A stretch of DNA of 64,000 nt from positions 8,850 to 72,849 of the forward strand of contig DASUGI010000263.1 of the NCBI GenBank assembly GCA_036274115.1. The letters are read 5' to 3'. Below the pieces are notes generated by a model. The model was not told the origin of the DNA. It made no database searches and worked only from the letters and a program-made list of their open reading frames with translations. Below, piece after piece: positions 1 through 7,630 of the stretch; position 1 is the stretch's first letter; each line of letters opens with the position of its first letter. Source of the stretch: JADLHS01 sp036274115. GTDB taxonomy: Bacteria; Verrucomicrobiota; Verrucomicrobiia; Limisphaerales; JADLHS01. The position numbers and the translations under genes are program-made.

Positions 1-1
1 C

Positions 2-1861
2 TTGCAGGAGAAACTGGCGAAGTATGCCGCGAAGAAAAAGGCCGAACGATCCGCCGCAAAAACCAACACGGTCACTTCCGTGGGGACTTCCAATTCGAAC
101 GAAGCAAAGGCCAACACTGGGACCCTCACCACAGCTACAAATAACGCAGTCGCCGAAAAACCCAGGAAAACGGACGAGGAGGAAATCGTTGATACCCTCA
201 CACGTCGCTACACCCGCCAATCGCATTTTTTTCGCGAGTTGGATAGCGACGACGTGCTGGAGTATTACCTGACTTCCCTGGCCCACGTTTACGATCCCCA
301 CACCGACTACATGGGGCGTTCTCAGGCGGAGAATTTTGCCATCACCATGAACCTGGCGCTCTTTGGCATCGGCGCCGTACTTACCACTGACATGGATGGT
401 TACTGCAAGATCATGGATATCAAGCCTGGTCCTGCGATGAACAGCAAGAAACTCAAGGTTGGTGATCGCATTGTGGCCGTGGCCCAAAGCAACGCGCCGC
501 CGGTGGACGTCGTGGAGATGAACCTCAACAAAGTCGTCGCGATGATTCGCGGCCCCAAAGGCAGCCAGGTGACGTTGACGGTTGTGTCCGCGGACAGCAC
601 ATCGGACCGCCGGGACGTAACCCTGATTCGGGATGAGATCAAACTCGACGACCAGGCAGCGAAAGCGAAGATCATTGATCTACCGACGGAGAACGGACAG
701 ACCGTTCGCGTTGGCGTGATTGACTTGCCGTCCTTCTATGTTCCGATGGATTTGGGCAGTTCGCGCAAACTTTTGGCGGCGGATGGTGATGGAGGACCGC
801 ATTACACGTCCGGCGATGTGGCCCGGTTGCTCACCAAGTTAAAGGCGGAAAACTGTCAGGGCATTGTGCTGGACTTGAGGCGCAACGGCGGTGGGTCACT
901 GGAGGAATGTGTGAAATTGACCGGTTTGTTCATCAAAGGCGGGCCGATCGTCCAGGTCAGCGACGGGAAGGAGCAGCCCCATATCGATAATGATCCTGAT
1001 AATAGTTGCCTCTACGACGGACCGCTGGTGGTACTTACCAGCCGCTTAAGTGCCTCCGCTTCTGAAATTCTTGCGGGCGCGCTTCAAGATTACGGCCGGG
1101 CCGTGGTCGTGGGTGATCTCTCCACGCACGGCAAAGGCACTGTGCAGCAGTTGAATCCGCTCCGCTATTTTATCGAGCCGCGCGGAGTTCACACCAACGA
1201 TCCTGGCACACTGAAAATCACCAAAGCCAAGTTTTACCGCGCCAGTGGCGCTTCAACTCAATTGAAAGGTGTGATGTCAGACATCGTCCTGCCTTCCAAG
1301 TTCAACGTCATGAAGGATATTGGCGAGAGTGCCTTGGAAAATGCACTCCGCTGGGACGAAATCCGACCCAGCAAGTATGAAAAGCTTGACCGTGTCGCGC
1401 CCTTCCTGCCGGAATTATTGAGCCGCTCGAGCGATCGCGTATCAACGAACCAGGATTTCGCCTATATCCGCGAGGACATTGAGCAATTCCGCAAGCTTCA
1501 GGCGGAGAATTCAATCTCTCTGAACGAGAAAGAGCGCATCAAAGAATGGGAAGAAGAAGATGCGCGCCAACGCGCCCGTGACAAGGAGCGTCTCGCGCGG
1601 AAGACCGTCGAGCCTACGGTTTACGAGTTAACGCTCAAGCAAGCGGAATTGCCCGGATTGCCGCCGCCAGTTGCCAAAACCAACGCTCCGGCAGCCGATA
1701 TCGCGGGCGGTCAGCTGGAGGATGTCGAGGAAGACGCGCCTCCGGCAGTGGACGCCACGTTGGAGGAAACCCAGCGAATCCTGGTTGATTACATTGGGTT
1801 GCTGGCTCGAAAAGGCATTGCTTCCACCGAGCGAGCCACAACCGTCACGACAACACCCTGA
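2..1861 (+). CDS. prc: Tail-specific protease Prc/Tsp (S41), 5' end cut by window
   Basis: Periplasmic S41 serine protease that degrades or trims proteins from the C terminus. The reading frame is open to the window edge, so the first visible codon is not the true start and the signal peptide is missing. Visible order: linker, PDZ-like domain (about residues 105-200, with GIGAVL and KVGDRIVAV segments), S41 core, then a charged, coiled-coil-rich C-terminal region as in the long Prc branch. The catalytic dyad is readable: SASASE with Ser about 352, and HGKGTVQ with Lys about 378, plus QDYGR between them. A short exported protein follows 21 bases downstream. Family identity is firm; the substrate is unknown. 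Confidence 0.93.
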   Translation: MQEKLAKYAAKKKAERSAAKTNTVTSVGTSNSNEAKANTGTLTTATNNAVAEKPRKTDEEEIVDTLTRRYTRQSHFFRELDSDDVLEYYLTSLAHVYDPHTDYMGRSQAENFAITMNLALFGIGAVLTTDMDGYCKIMDIKPGPAMNSKKLKVGDRIVAVAQSNAPPVDVVEMNLNKVVAMIRGPKGSQVTLTVVSADSTSDRRDVTLIRDEIKLDDQAAKAKIIDLPTENGQTVRVGVIDLPSFYVPMDLGSSRKLLAADGDGGPHYTSGDVARLLTKLKAENCQGIVLDLRRNGGGSLEECVKLTGLFIKGGPIVQVSDGKEQPHIDNDPDNSCLYDGPLVVLTSRLSASASEILAGALQDYGRAVVVGDLSTHGKGTVQQLNPLRYFIEPRGVHTNDPGTLKITKAKFYRASGASTQLKGVMSDIVLPSKFNVMKDIGESALENALRWDEIRPSKYEKLDRVAPFLPELLSRSSDRVSTNQDFAYIREDIEQFRKLQAENSISLNEKERIKEWEEEDARQRARDKERLARKTVEPTVYELTLKQAELPGLPPPVAKTNAPAADIAGGQLEDVEEDAPPAVDATLEETQRILVDYIGLLARKGIASTERATTVTTTP

Positions 1862-1882
1862 CCAATGTTGGGCCCGCGAACC

Positions 1883-2473
1883 ATGAAGACTTGCGCTGCG
1901 TTTGCGTTTATCGGCGGTTTTCTGGCGGTTCACGCGTTGGGGCAGGGGTCGGCGGTGATGATCAAGAATCGAGCGAAGGAAACGGTAAATCAGAACAACG
2001 TTCGCCAGGGAGTTCCACCGCCATCCACACCGCCACCCGGCAGCCCGCCCGCCCAGGGCAAACCGGCTGCGCCCGCAGCGACCGGGGTTTCACCGACACA
2101 GAGCATTGCCAAACTCAAGGCTGACCTGGTCAACTTTAAGACGGGTTCTCCGGCGACGGCGGAACAAAAGCAACAATTCATCAAGGATCTCGCCGTGGCG
2201 GCGCGCTCGGGCAAACCGTCCCTGCCCACCGTAACGAAATTCGTGGATTCATTGACCATCGGTTTATCGGAGGTTTCACTCACTGAAGACCAGCAAGGTC
2301 GCCTGGCGCGGAACATCGACGCAGTTTTGAACAGCAAGCCGCTGCCCGCAGCGCAATTTGACGCCATCATAGCCGATGTCCAGGCCATCATGCAGGTGGG
2401 CAGTCTCAAGCGGACCTCTGCAGTCAACATTGCCAAGGACCTTAAAGCGGTCGGCGCCGAAGTCAGGCGTTGA
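1883..2473 (+). CDS. Small exported protein of unknown function
   Basis: Not recognised. An in-frame ATG at 1865 exists, but the ATG at 1883 gives a clean signal peptide (MKTC, hydrophobic core, ending near ALGQG), so 1883 is preferred. The mature part starts with a Pro/Gly/Ala-rich linker (about residues 45-75) and continues as a helical region rich in Lys, Leu and Ala with no Cys motif or metal site. It lies just after the Prc-type protease on the same strand and is probably co-transcribed. A structural or accessory periplasmic role is possible, but nothing in the sequence specifies it. Confidence 0.6.
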   Translation: MKTCAAFAFIGGFLAVHALGQGSAVMIKNRAKETVNQNNVRQGVPPPSTPPPGSPPAQGKPAAPAATGVSPTQSIAKLKADLVNFKTGSPATAEQKQQFIKDLAVAARSGKPSLPTVTKFVDSLTIGLSEVSLTEDQQGRLARNIDAVLNSKPLPAAQFDAIIADVQAIMQVGSLKRTSAVNIAKDLKAVGAEVRR

Positions 2474-2490
2474 GGTGAATTTCCTCTGCA

Positions 2491-2718
2491 ATGAGCACGC
2501 CCCTCGAGGTTAAGTGTCCGACGTGCCGCAAATCAGGTACTTGGTTCGCCGGGAAGTACGGTCCCTTCTGCTCGCATCGCTGCAAACTGATCGACCTGGG
2601 CAAGTGGTTTTCCGAAGCGCACACCGTCTCCAGCCCGCTTCGTCCGGAAGATTTGGCAAACTGCGCTGATGGGTCGGCCGACCGGAACGCGGATCGTTCG
2701 GAATCTGCTGGAGAGTAA
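2491..2718 (+). CDS. yacG: DNA gyrase inhibitor YacG (zinc-binding)
   Basis: Small cytoplasmic zinc protein. In E. coli the family binds GyrB and inhibits gyrase. The 75-residue product has the family signature: CPTC at residues 9-12 and FCSHRCKLIDLGKW, with Cys27 and Cys31 completing a four-Cys zinc site. The acidic tail after residue 45 is variable in the family. It starts 17 bases after the preceding exported protein and is followed by msrA, so the three may share a transcript. No nearby gene relates to gyrase. Confidence 0.9.
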   Translation: MSTPLEVKCPTCRKSGTWFAGKYGPFCSHRCKLIDLGKWFSEAHTVSSPLRPEDLANCADGSADRNADRSESAGE

Positions 2719-2756
2719 ATGGTGGGCTCAAGCGGGAATGCTCGACATAGTTTGAT

Positions 2757-3374
2757 ATGAAACGCGCGATAACGCTGTTCTTGTGCCTGACTGGGCTTTC
2801 TGTGCACGCAGTTGATTCCACCAACTCAATGACGATGAACACGACAAACACCACCGAACTGGCCACTGTGGGCGGCGGCTGCTTTTGGTGCACCGAAGCC
2901 ATTTTCCAGATGCTGCCCGGTGTAAAATCGGTGACCAGTGGCTACGCGGGTGGCAAGACGGAGAATCCGACTTACAAAGAGGTGTGCGAGGGAACTACGG
3001 GGCATGCCGAGGTGATCCAGATTGAATTCGACCCCAAAAAAATCTCTTACGAGAAAATTCTGGAAACCTTTTGGGAGGCGCACGATCCCACGACCCTGAA
3101 TCGCCAGGGCCCGGATACCGGCACCCAATACCGTTCCATCATTCTTTATCACAGCCCGGCTCAAAAGCTGGCGGCTGAAAAGTCAAAGGCCGAGGCGCAG
3201 CAGAACTTTCTTCAACCTGTCGTGACCGAGATCGTGCCGCTGACGAAGTTCTACAAGGGCGAGGATTACCATCAGGACTTTTATCGCAATAACCCCAACC
3301 AGGGCTACTGTCGTGCGATAATTCGCCCGAAAGTCGAGAAGTTCGAGAAGAAGCTCAAGTCCCAGGAGAAATAA
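2757..3374 (+). CDS. msrA: Peptide-methionine (S)-S-oxide reductase MsrA, exported form
   Basis: Repairs oxidised methionine (S-sulfoxide) in proteins. The conserved active-site segment GGGCFWCTEAIF places the catalytic Cys at about residue 42. It is followed by VTSGYAGG, the TGHAEV strand and the GTQYRS motif typical of MsrA. The N terminus (MKRAITLFLCLTGLSVHA) looks like a signal peptide, so the enzyme probably acts in the periplasm or on the outer membrane rather than in the cytosol. Length (205 aa with leader) fits the family. No MsrB domain is fused and no thioredoxin-like partner lies next to it. Confidence 0.95.
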   Translation: MKRAITLFLCLTGLSVHAVDSTNSMTMNTTNTTELATVGGGCFWCTEAIFQMLPGVKSVTSGYAGGKTENPTYKEVCEGTTGHAEVIQIEFDPKKISYEKILETFWEAHDPTTLNRQGPDTGTQYRSIILYHSPAQKLAAEKSKAEAQQNFLQPVVTEIVPLTKFYKGEDYHQDFYRNNPNQGYCRAIIRPKVEKFEKKLKSQEK

Positions 3375-3405
3375 AAAGGCCGCTGATTTTGGTGAACCAG
3401 CGGCC
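3371..3405 (-). terminator. Intrinsic terminator of the SHOCT-tail gene
   Basis: Perfect 8-bp stem GGCCGCTG/CAGCGGCC (3378-3385 and 3398-3405) with a 12-base loop. On the minus strand it is followed by TTTTTAT, the expected U-tract. It ends transcription of the minus-strand gene whose stop is at 3433. The U-tract overlaps the msrA stop codon. The plus-strand side has no T run, so termination of msrA by it is less certain. Confidence 0.8.
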
Positions 3406-3432
3406 CTCGGGGAAACTTTGGCTATGTTTCGC

Positions 3433-4071
3433 CTATGGCTCGGCGATTATCGCTGCCCGTTGCGTGTGATATTCCTGTGAGGTAATGGCGTCCGCGCGAT
3501 AACGTGCGAGCAATTCAGCCAGCTTGGCTTGCTTGGCCGGAGAGAACGGAGAAGCCGGCACTTCAATCGGCTTGTAAGTCGATGTCGCCACTGGTGTTGC
3601 TGCCGGTTTGGCCGCGGGCGCGGGAGCGGCACCGGGTTTCGGCGCGGGGGCCGGGGCCACAGCGGCAACCGGCGCGGGCTGGGGCGTCGCTTGCATTTCC
3701 TGAAGCTTCTGCCGCAGCGCCTCACGCGCCCGAGCGAGGCTCTCGGCATTATCCGGATTTGGCACTGGCTCGAAGGTTTCTGCTGGTGTTTGCGCCGCGG
3801 GAGTTGGTGTCGCCGGTGGCGGCGCAACGGGCGCGGGCTGCGCGGGCTCGGGCGGTGGCGTCACCGGGGTCGGCTCGGCCGGTTTCGGTGCGGCCTCAGG
3901 TTTGGCCGCAGTTACCGGTTGAGCTTGGGCGGCGTTGGGTTGCTCCAGGGCGCGACGGAGCGCCTCGCGCAATTTCGCCTGTTCTTCAGTGTCCGGTCCG
4001 CCTTGCACTTGCAACGGCAGAATCACTGCGGCCAATACGCCCGCAGCGAGTAAATACTTCGAGGTCTGCAT
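3433..4071 (-). CDS. Exported Pro/Ala-rich protein with SHOCT-like C terminus
   Basis: 212 aa. A signal peptide (MQTSKYLLAAGVLAAVILPLQVQG) is followed by a helical segment, a long Pro/Ala/Thr-rich low-complexity region (about residues 50-165), and a C-terminal helical hairpin (KLAELLARYRADAITSQEY) that resembles the SHOCT short C-terminal domain found on many unrelated exported proteins. The Pro/Ala stretch would act as an extended linker across the periplasm or cell wall. The high-GC low-complexity DNA also opens long plus-strand frames here, but only the minus frame has a signal peptide and a domain-like end. Function unknown. Confidence 0.75.
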   Translation of the reverse strand: MQTSKYLLAAGVLAAVILPLQVQGGPDTEEQAKLREALRRALEQPNAAQAQPVTAAKPEAAPKPAEPTPVTPPPEPAQPAPVAPPPATPTPAAQTPAETFEPVPNPDNAESLARAREALRQKLQEMQATPQPAPVAAVAPAPAPKPGAAPAPAAKPAATPVATSTYKPIEVPASPFSPAKQAKLAELLARYRADAITSQEYHTQRAAIIAEP

Positions 4072-4123
4072 AGGATTCTTCTACGTCAAATCCGCGCGAC
4101 GCGCAACAGCTTTCCCGGTGAAA

Positions 4124-5128
4124 TCAAGCAGCCATTGGCCCCAGTCTGCGCCAGACCGAACCGAACGGATAACGCACAAGCGTTTGCACGATAATACGGC
4201 GCACCTCGGCACGGCTGACCTTTATGCGTTGGGAGGCATCGAGAATATTTCCCGATCGCAACCGACGAATGGTTTCCATTCCAATAAGAATCGGCCAGGC
4301 GCAGGCCAGGCGCACGCGCACCTGCCCGTACGGCACGGTATTGGTGTAATTCCAACCGGCGACCAGATGCGCCTCCGCCCGGTTGAGGTACCGTCGATAA
4401 AGCGGCGCAAACCGGGCCTGGTTGGCCTCTTGTAATAAATCTGCCGGGCTCAGGCCGTTCCGGGCCAATTCATCCATTGGCACATAGCAACGGCCTTTTC
4501 GCAAATCCGCCGGCAAATCGCGAAGGATATTTACCAGTTGCAATCCTTTCCCGAACCGAACGCCATCCTTTAGCAACCGTGCCTCATCCAGCGTGGCATC
4601 GGGAAATAAGTGAGTGCGACACATCTTCGTCCAGAATTCGCCGACACACCCCGCCACGCGGTAGGTGTAGTCATCCAACTCACCTTCGGTCGGCAAAGCG
4701 ATGATGTTGTCACGTGAAGCGCCCGCGAACCGCTGCAGATCCAATTCCTGCCCACTGATGATCGTCCGCAATACGTCCCGCAAGCGTTGCAAATCGTCCG
4801 GCGCCAGCCCGCGCAACCCGGCCAGGCTGCGATCACACTGTTTTAATAGCTCGCGCTCGGCGGGATCACCCTGACGATCGGCCAGAGTGGTAAAATCGAG
4901 AGGCGCTTCATCTGCCCCCCGAATTCTCTCGCGCAACTGTTGCAAGGCGCGCAACCGTTGCTCCATGGGAACGATCTCCGTATCCGCAATCGTGTCGGTC
5001 GTGCGCGCGAGCAAGTAGGCGAGGCCGATTTGGGATCGCACCGCACCCGGCAAAGCCCGCAGCGTCAGATAAAACGAACGCGAAGTTTGCTTCAGGAGAT
5101 TCCTGCTCTCTGGATTCAGCCCTGCCAC
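4124..5128 (-). CDS. Squalene/phytoene synthase family protein
   Basis: Head-to-head prenyl transferase, expected to join two farnesyl- or geranylgeranyl-diphosphates to squalene, presqualene diphosphate or phytoene at the membrane. Both aspartate-rich metal motifs are present: DTIADTE at residues 45-51 and NILRDLPADLRKGR with Asp204 and Asp208. The 334-residue length fits the family. GTG start. No squalene-hopene cyclase, desaturase, or HpnC/HpnE partner lies nearby, so squalene versus phytoene cannot be decided from context; the overall look is closer to squalene synthase. The gene diverges from the M48 peptidase. Confidence 0.88.
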   Translation of the reverse strand: MAGLNPESRNLLKQTSRSFYLTLRALPGAVRSQIGLAYLLARTTDTIADTEIVPMEQRLRALQQLRERIRGADEAPLDFTTLADRQGDPAERELLKQCDRSLAGLRGLAPDDLQRLRDVLRTIISGQELDLQRFAGASRDNIIALPTEGELDDYTYRVAGCVGEFWTKMCRTHLFPDATLDEARLLKDGVRFGKGLQLVNILRDLPADLRKGRCYVPMDELARNGLSPADLLQEANQARFAPLYRRYLNRAEAHLVAGWNYTNTVPYGQVRVRLACAWPILIGMETIRRLRSGNILDASQRIKVSRAEVRRIIVQTLVRYPFGSVWRRLGPMAA

Positions 5129-5222
5129 CGGAGCACTATTGCGAATGGCTCGGCTGAAATCCAGTCTCCTCCGCGCGCGAAAATGGAATTGATTCCCGCG
5201 GCAACCTTAACAAACTCCACCC

Positions 5223-5993
5223 GTGACGCGGGACGAGTTTGACGCTCTGATTCGCCGGCTGGAGGAGGTTTCCCGGCAAAACCCGAAACTTTTCGTGGCT
5301 CGCGTGGCGGGACTGGTCGTTCTGGCTTACGGCTATCTCACCTTGATTCTCTTTGGCTCGCTGGCTTTTTGTCTGGGCATCATCGCGTTGATTATCTATG
5401 CGCCGAACGCTTTAACCATCAAGCTCGGGTTTGCGGGACTGATTCTCTTTGGCGGTATCTTCTGGGCCGTGTTGCGCGGGCTTTGGGTGCGACTGGAGCG
5501 GCCGAAGGGCCTGGCGATCGCACGCGCCCAGTCCCCGAAACTCTTTGCGATGCTCGACGAATTGCGCGCGGCGCTTCAATGCAAACCTTTCCACGAGGTC
5601 CTTTTAATCAATGATCACAATGCCGCGGTGGTCCAGACGCCGCGCCTGGGTGTTTTTGGCTGGCACCGCAACTACCTCCTGCTGGGGCTGCCCCTCATGC
5701 AGAGTCTTGGCCCGGACGAGTTCAAAGCGGTGCTGGCTCACGAGTTCGCACACTCGTCGCGAGGCCATGGCCGTTTTGGGAACTGGCTCTATCGAGTGCG
5801 CCGGAGCTGGGAACGCATCTTCGAACAGATGGCCCGGCAGGGTTCGAGCGGCGGATTTTTTCTCACGGGTTTCATCAAGCGCTTCTGGCCGTATTTCAAT
5901 GGCCATGCCTTCGTGCTGGCCCGCGCCAACGAATACGAAGCCGACGCCTGTTCCGTCCGTTTGGCCGGCGCCGATGCCGCCGCGAACGCTTGA
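5223..5993 (+). CDS. M48 family metallopeptidase, N-terminal catalytic part (frame ends at 5993)
   Basis: Membrane zinc peptidase related to HtpX/Ste24. Two membrane segments (about residues 29-60 and 67-86) precede the zinc motif HEFAH (173-177) and the downstream glutamate ligand in NEYEADACS (about 240). GTG start. The frame stops at TGA 5991-5993 directly after ADAAANA. The homologous sequence seems to continue without a gap in the next frame (MRLPIDGSLLNEKFWPHI), where one added base would fuse the two. Either one gene carries a frameshift (real or a sequencing error) or two polypeptides are made by TGATG coupling. All catalytic residues are in this part. Confidence 0.85.
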   Translation: MTRDEFDALIRRLEEVSRQNPKLFVARVAGLVVLAYGYLTLILFGSLAFCLGIIALIIYAPNALTIKLGFAGLILFGGIFWAVLRGLWVRLERPKGLAIARAQSPKLFAMLDELRAALQCKPFHEVLLINDHNAAVVQTPRLGVFGWHRNYLLLGLPLMQSLGPDEFKAVLAHEFAHSSRGHGRFGNWLYRVRRSWERIFEQMARQGSSGGFFLTGFIKRFWPYFNGHAFVLARANEYEADACSVRLAGADAAANA

Positions 5994-7141
5994 TGCGATT
6001 GCCCATCGACGGCTCGTTGCTGAACGAAAAATTCTGGCCGCACATTCGCACCCAGACCAGAAGCAGCAAGGAACCACCGGCCGCCGTGATGTTGATGCAG
6101 GCAAACGCGCTGAAATCCGGCCCGACCCGTGACGACTCAGCCCGTTGGTTGAAGCAGGCTTTTCTCATCGAGACCAACAATGGCGACACGCATCCCTGCT
6201 TGAAAGATCGCTTGCGCGCCATGAATCGCGTGCCCGCCGGCGTTGAACGGGGAGAATTCCCGGAGGCACCGCCACGACCGTCGCAAACGGCGGCGGAGTT
6301 CTTTCTGGGGTCGCAGGCTGACGTCGGCATGCAACAGCTGAGCGAGGAATGGAGCCGGGCCGTGGCGGAACAATGGGCCGCGCTTCACGAACGCGACCGC
6401 AAACTGGCCGAGGAACTCACCGCCCTGGAGAAGCCGGCCAACGCGGAGGAACTCTGGACCCGGGCTGTCAAGTTGATGGAACTGCGCGATGAGGATGCCG
6501 CGTTCCCCTTGATTGACCAGTTACTCCGACTCGATCCTCAGCACGTTGGCGCGAATTTTGTTCGCGGTCAGCACCTGTTGGAGCAGGATGATCCCCGCGG
6601 CGTCGAATTCATTGAGACGGCGATGGCGGCCGATCCGACTTGCACCCGGGACGGGTGCGGCCTGCTTTACGGATATTACCAGCGCACCGGTCAGCGGGAA
6701 AAACTGCGTCCGCTCGAGAACCGTGTGGACGCCTTTCAGGAGGAAGCCAACAAGGCACAACACGAGCGTGCTAATATCACGGCGGCGGATCAATTCCTGC
6801 CGCACGAACTCAAGCCGGAACAGCTCGCTGAGTTGCGGAAAATCGTGAGCGGGGAACCCGAAATTGTCTCGGTGGCCGTGGCGAAAAAGCAGGTCCGCTA
6901 TTTCCCAAAAACTCCCTGCTATGTCATCGCTCTTCGAATAAAAGTCGCCACGCTTTCATTTCGTCGTTCCAGCGCGAACCAGGAACTTACCGGGCGTGTG
7001 GCGGATCGGGTCAAGCTCCCGGGCAATTTCCTCGTTTTCGTTGACGAACAGAATTTGAAAGCTCTGGCGAAGAAGATTTTTCCGGTTCCCGGCGCAACGG
7101 TTTACGACCGTTCTGTTCCCGGGCCACCGCCCTTGGCCTGA
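5993..7141 (+). CDS. C-terminal part of the M48 peptidase, TPR-like, in a shifted frame
   Basis: 382 aa starting at ATG 5993, which shares one base with the upstream TGA (TGATG). It begins with text that reads as the direct continuation of the M48 domain, then a linker, then a helical region with TPR-like repeats (around residues 145-250, including WTRAVKLMELRDEDAAF), and a C-terminal alpha/beta region. It has no signal peptide of its own, which supports it being the displaced tail of the preceding gene. The last 40 bases overlap the convergent thioesterase gene. Confidence 0.75.
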   Translation: MRLPIDGSLLNEKFWPHIRTQTRSSKEPPAAVMLMQANALKSGPTRDDSARWLKQAFLIETNNGDTHPCLKDRLRAMNRVPAGVERGEFPEAPPRPSQTAAEFFLGSQADVGMQQLSEEWSRAVAEQWAALHERDRKLAEELTALEKPANAEELWTRAVKLMELRDEDAAFPLIDQLLRLDPQHVGANFVRGQHLLEQDDPRGVEFIETAMAADPTCTRDGCGLLYGYYQRTGQREKLRPLENRVDAFQEEANKAQHERANITAADQFLPHELKPEQLAELRKIVSGEPEIVSVAVAKKQVRYFPKTPCYVIALRIKVATLSFRRSSANQELTGRVADRVKLPGNFLVFVDEQNLKALAKKIFPVPGATVYDRSVPGPPPLA

Positions 7142-7518
7142 AGTCTCTTCACAAAGCTGGCGATGCTTACAACGGCCCGCCGGTGAACACCGCGCACGAT
7201 CAGTTCGTGTTCGTCCCGCGCCTCAATCTGAAAATCCACCAGACGACCGGTATGACCGATCACCCGCGCGGTGGCAGTGACCGTCGCGCCTAATGGCGAA
7301 GGCGCGAGATGTTTCAAGTCAAGCTCCACACCTACGCTGCGTTCGTCCGCTTCAAGGAACGGAACGATGGCCAGACGCGCGGTGCGTTCCAGAATGCCGA
7401 TGAGATGGGGCGTGCTCAGCACGGCAGGCATTCCGTCTGAAGCGAACTCGATACAATGCTTTTGCTCGACTACAAACGTCGTCTCTCCGGTCGTGCCAAT
7501 GCCAGGAACGGATTTCAT
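7102..7518 (-). CDS. Hot-dog thioesterase, FlK-like
   Basis: 138 aa with the outline of the fluoroacetyl-CoA thioesterase (FlK)-like hot-dog family, which hydrolyses acyl-CoAs. The conserved pieces are readable: a Thr/Glu helix (LSTPHLIGILERTARLAI), VGVELDLKHLAPSPLG, and the GHTGR segment supplying the His/Gly pair. True FlK uses Thr, Glu and His as its triad, and all three have counterparts here. The actual substrate is unknown; soil homologues are generic acyl-CoA thioesterases, and fluoroacetate resistance should not be assumed. The 3' end overlaps the convergent M48 tail gene by 40 bases. Confidence 0.8.
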   Translation of the reverse strand: MKSVPGIGTTGETTFVVEQKHCIEFASDGMPAVLSTPHLIGILERTARLAIVPFLEADERSVGVELDLKHLAPSPLGATVTATARVIGHTGRLVDFQIEARDEHELIVRGVHRRAVVSIASFVKRLQAKGGGPGTERS

Positions 7519-7630
7519 AACTCTGGTTGCAGGCTACCGGTTTGGGGGCGACGCGTCAGCAACGGTTTGACCGACCGCATTCGTCTAAGGCTTGATTCCA
7601 GTCCGTCCGGACGCGTATTCGTTCCGGCGA

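Noticed and set aside
2870..2910. GCFWC in MsrA as a missing-glycine active-site anomaly
   Set aside because: The first Cys is the catalytic one, and GCFWC variants occur in other working MsrA proteins.
3504..4073. Long plus-strand open frames (up to 189 codons) opposite the Pro/Ala-rich gene
   Set aside because: They arise from GC-rich low-complexity DNA. The minus frame has a signal peptide, a domain-like C terminus and a matching terminator.
7102..7518. Fluoroacetate resistance as the role of the FlK-like thioesterase
   Set aside because: The hot-dog family and triad are visible, but specificity cannot be read from sequence and soil bacteria hold many non-specific relatives.
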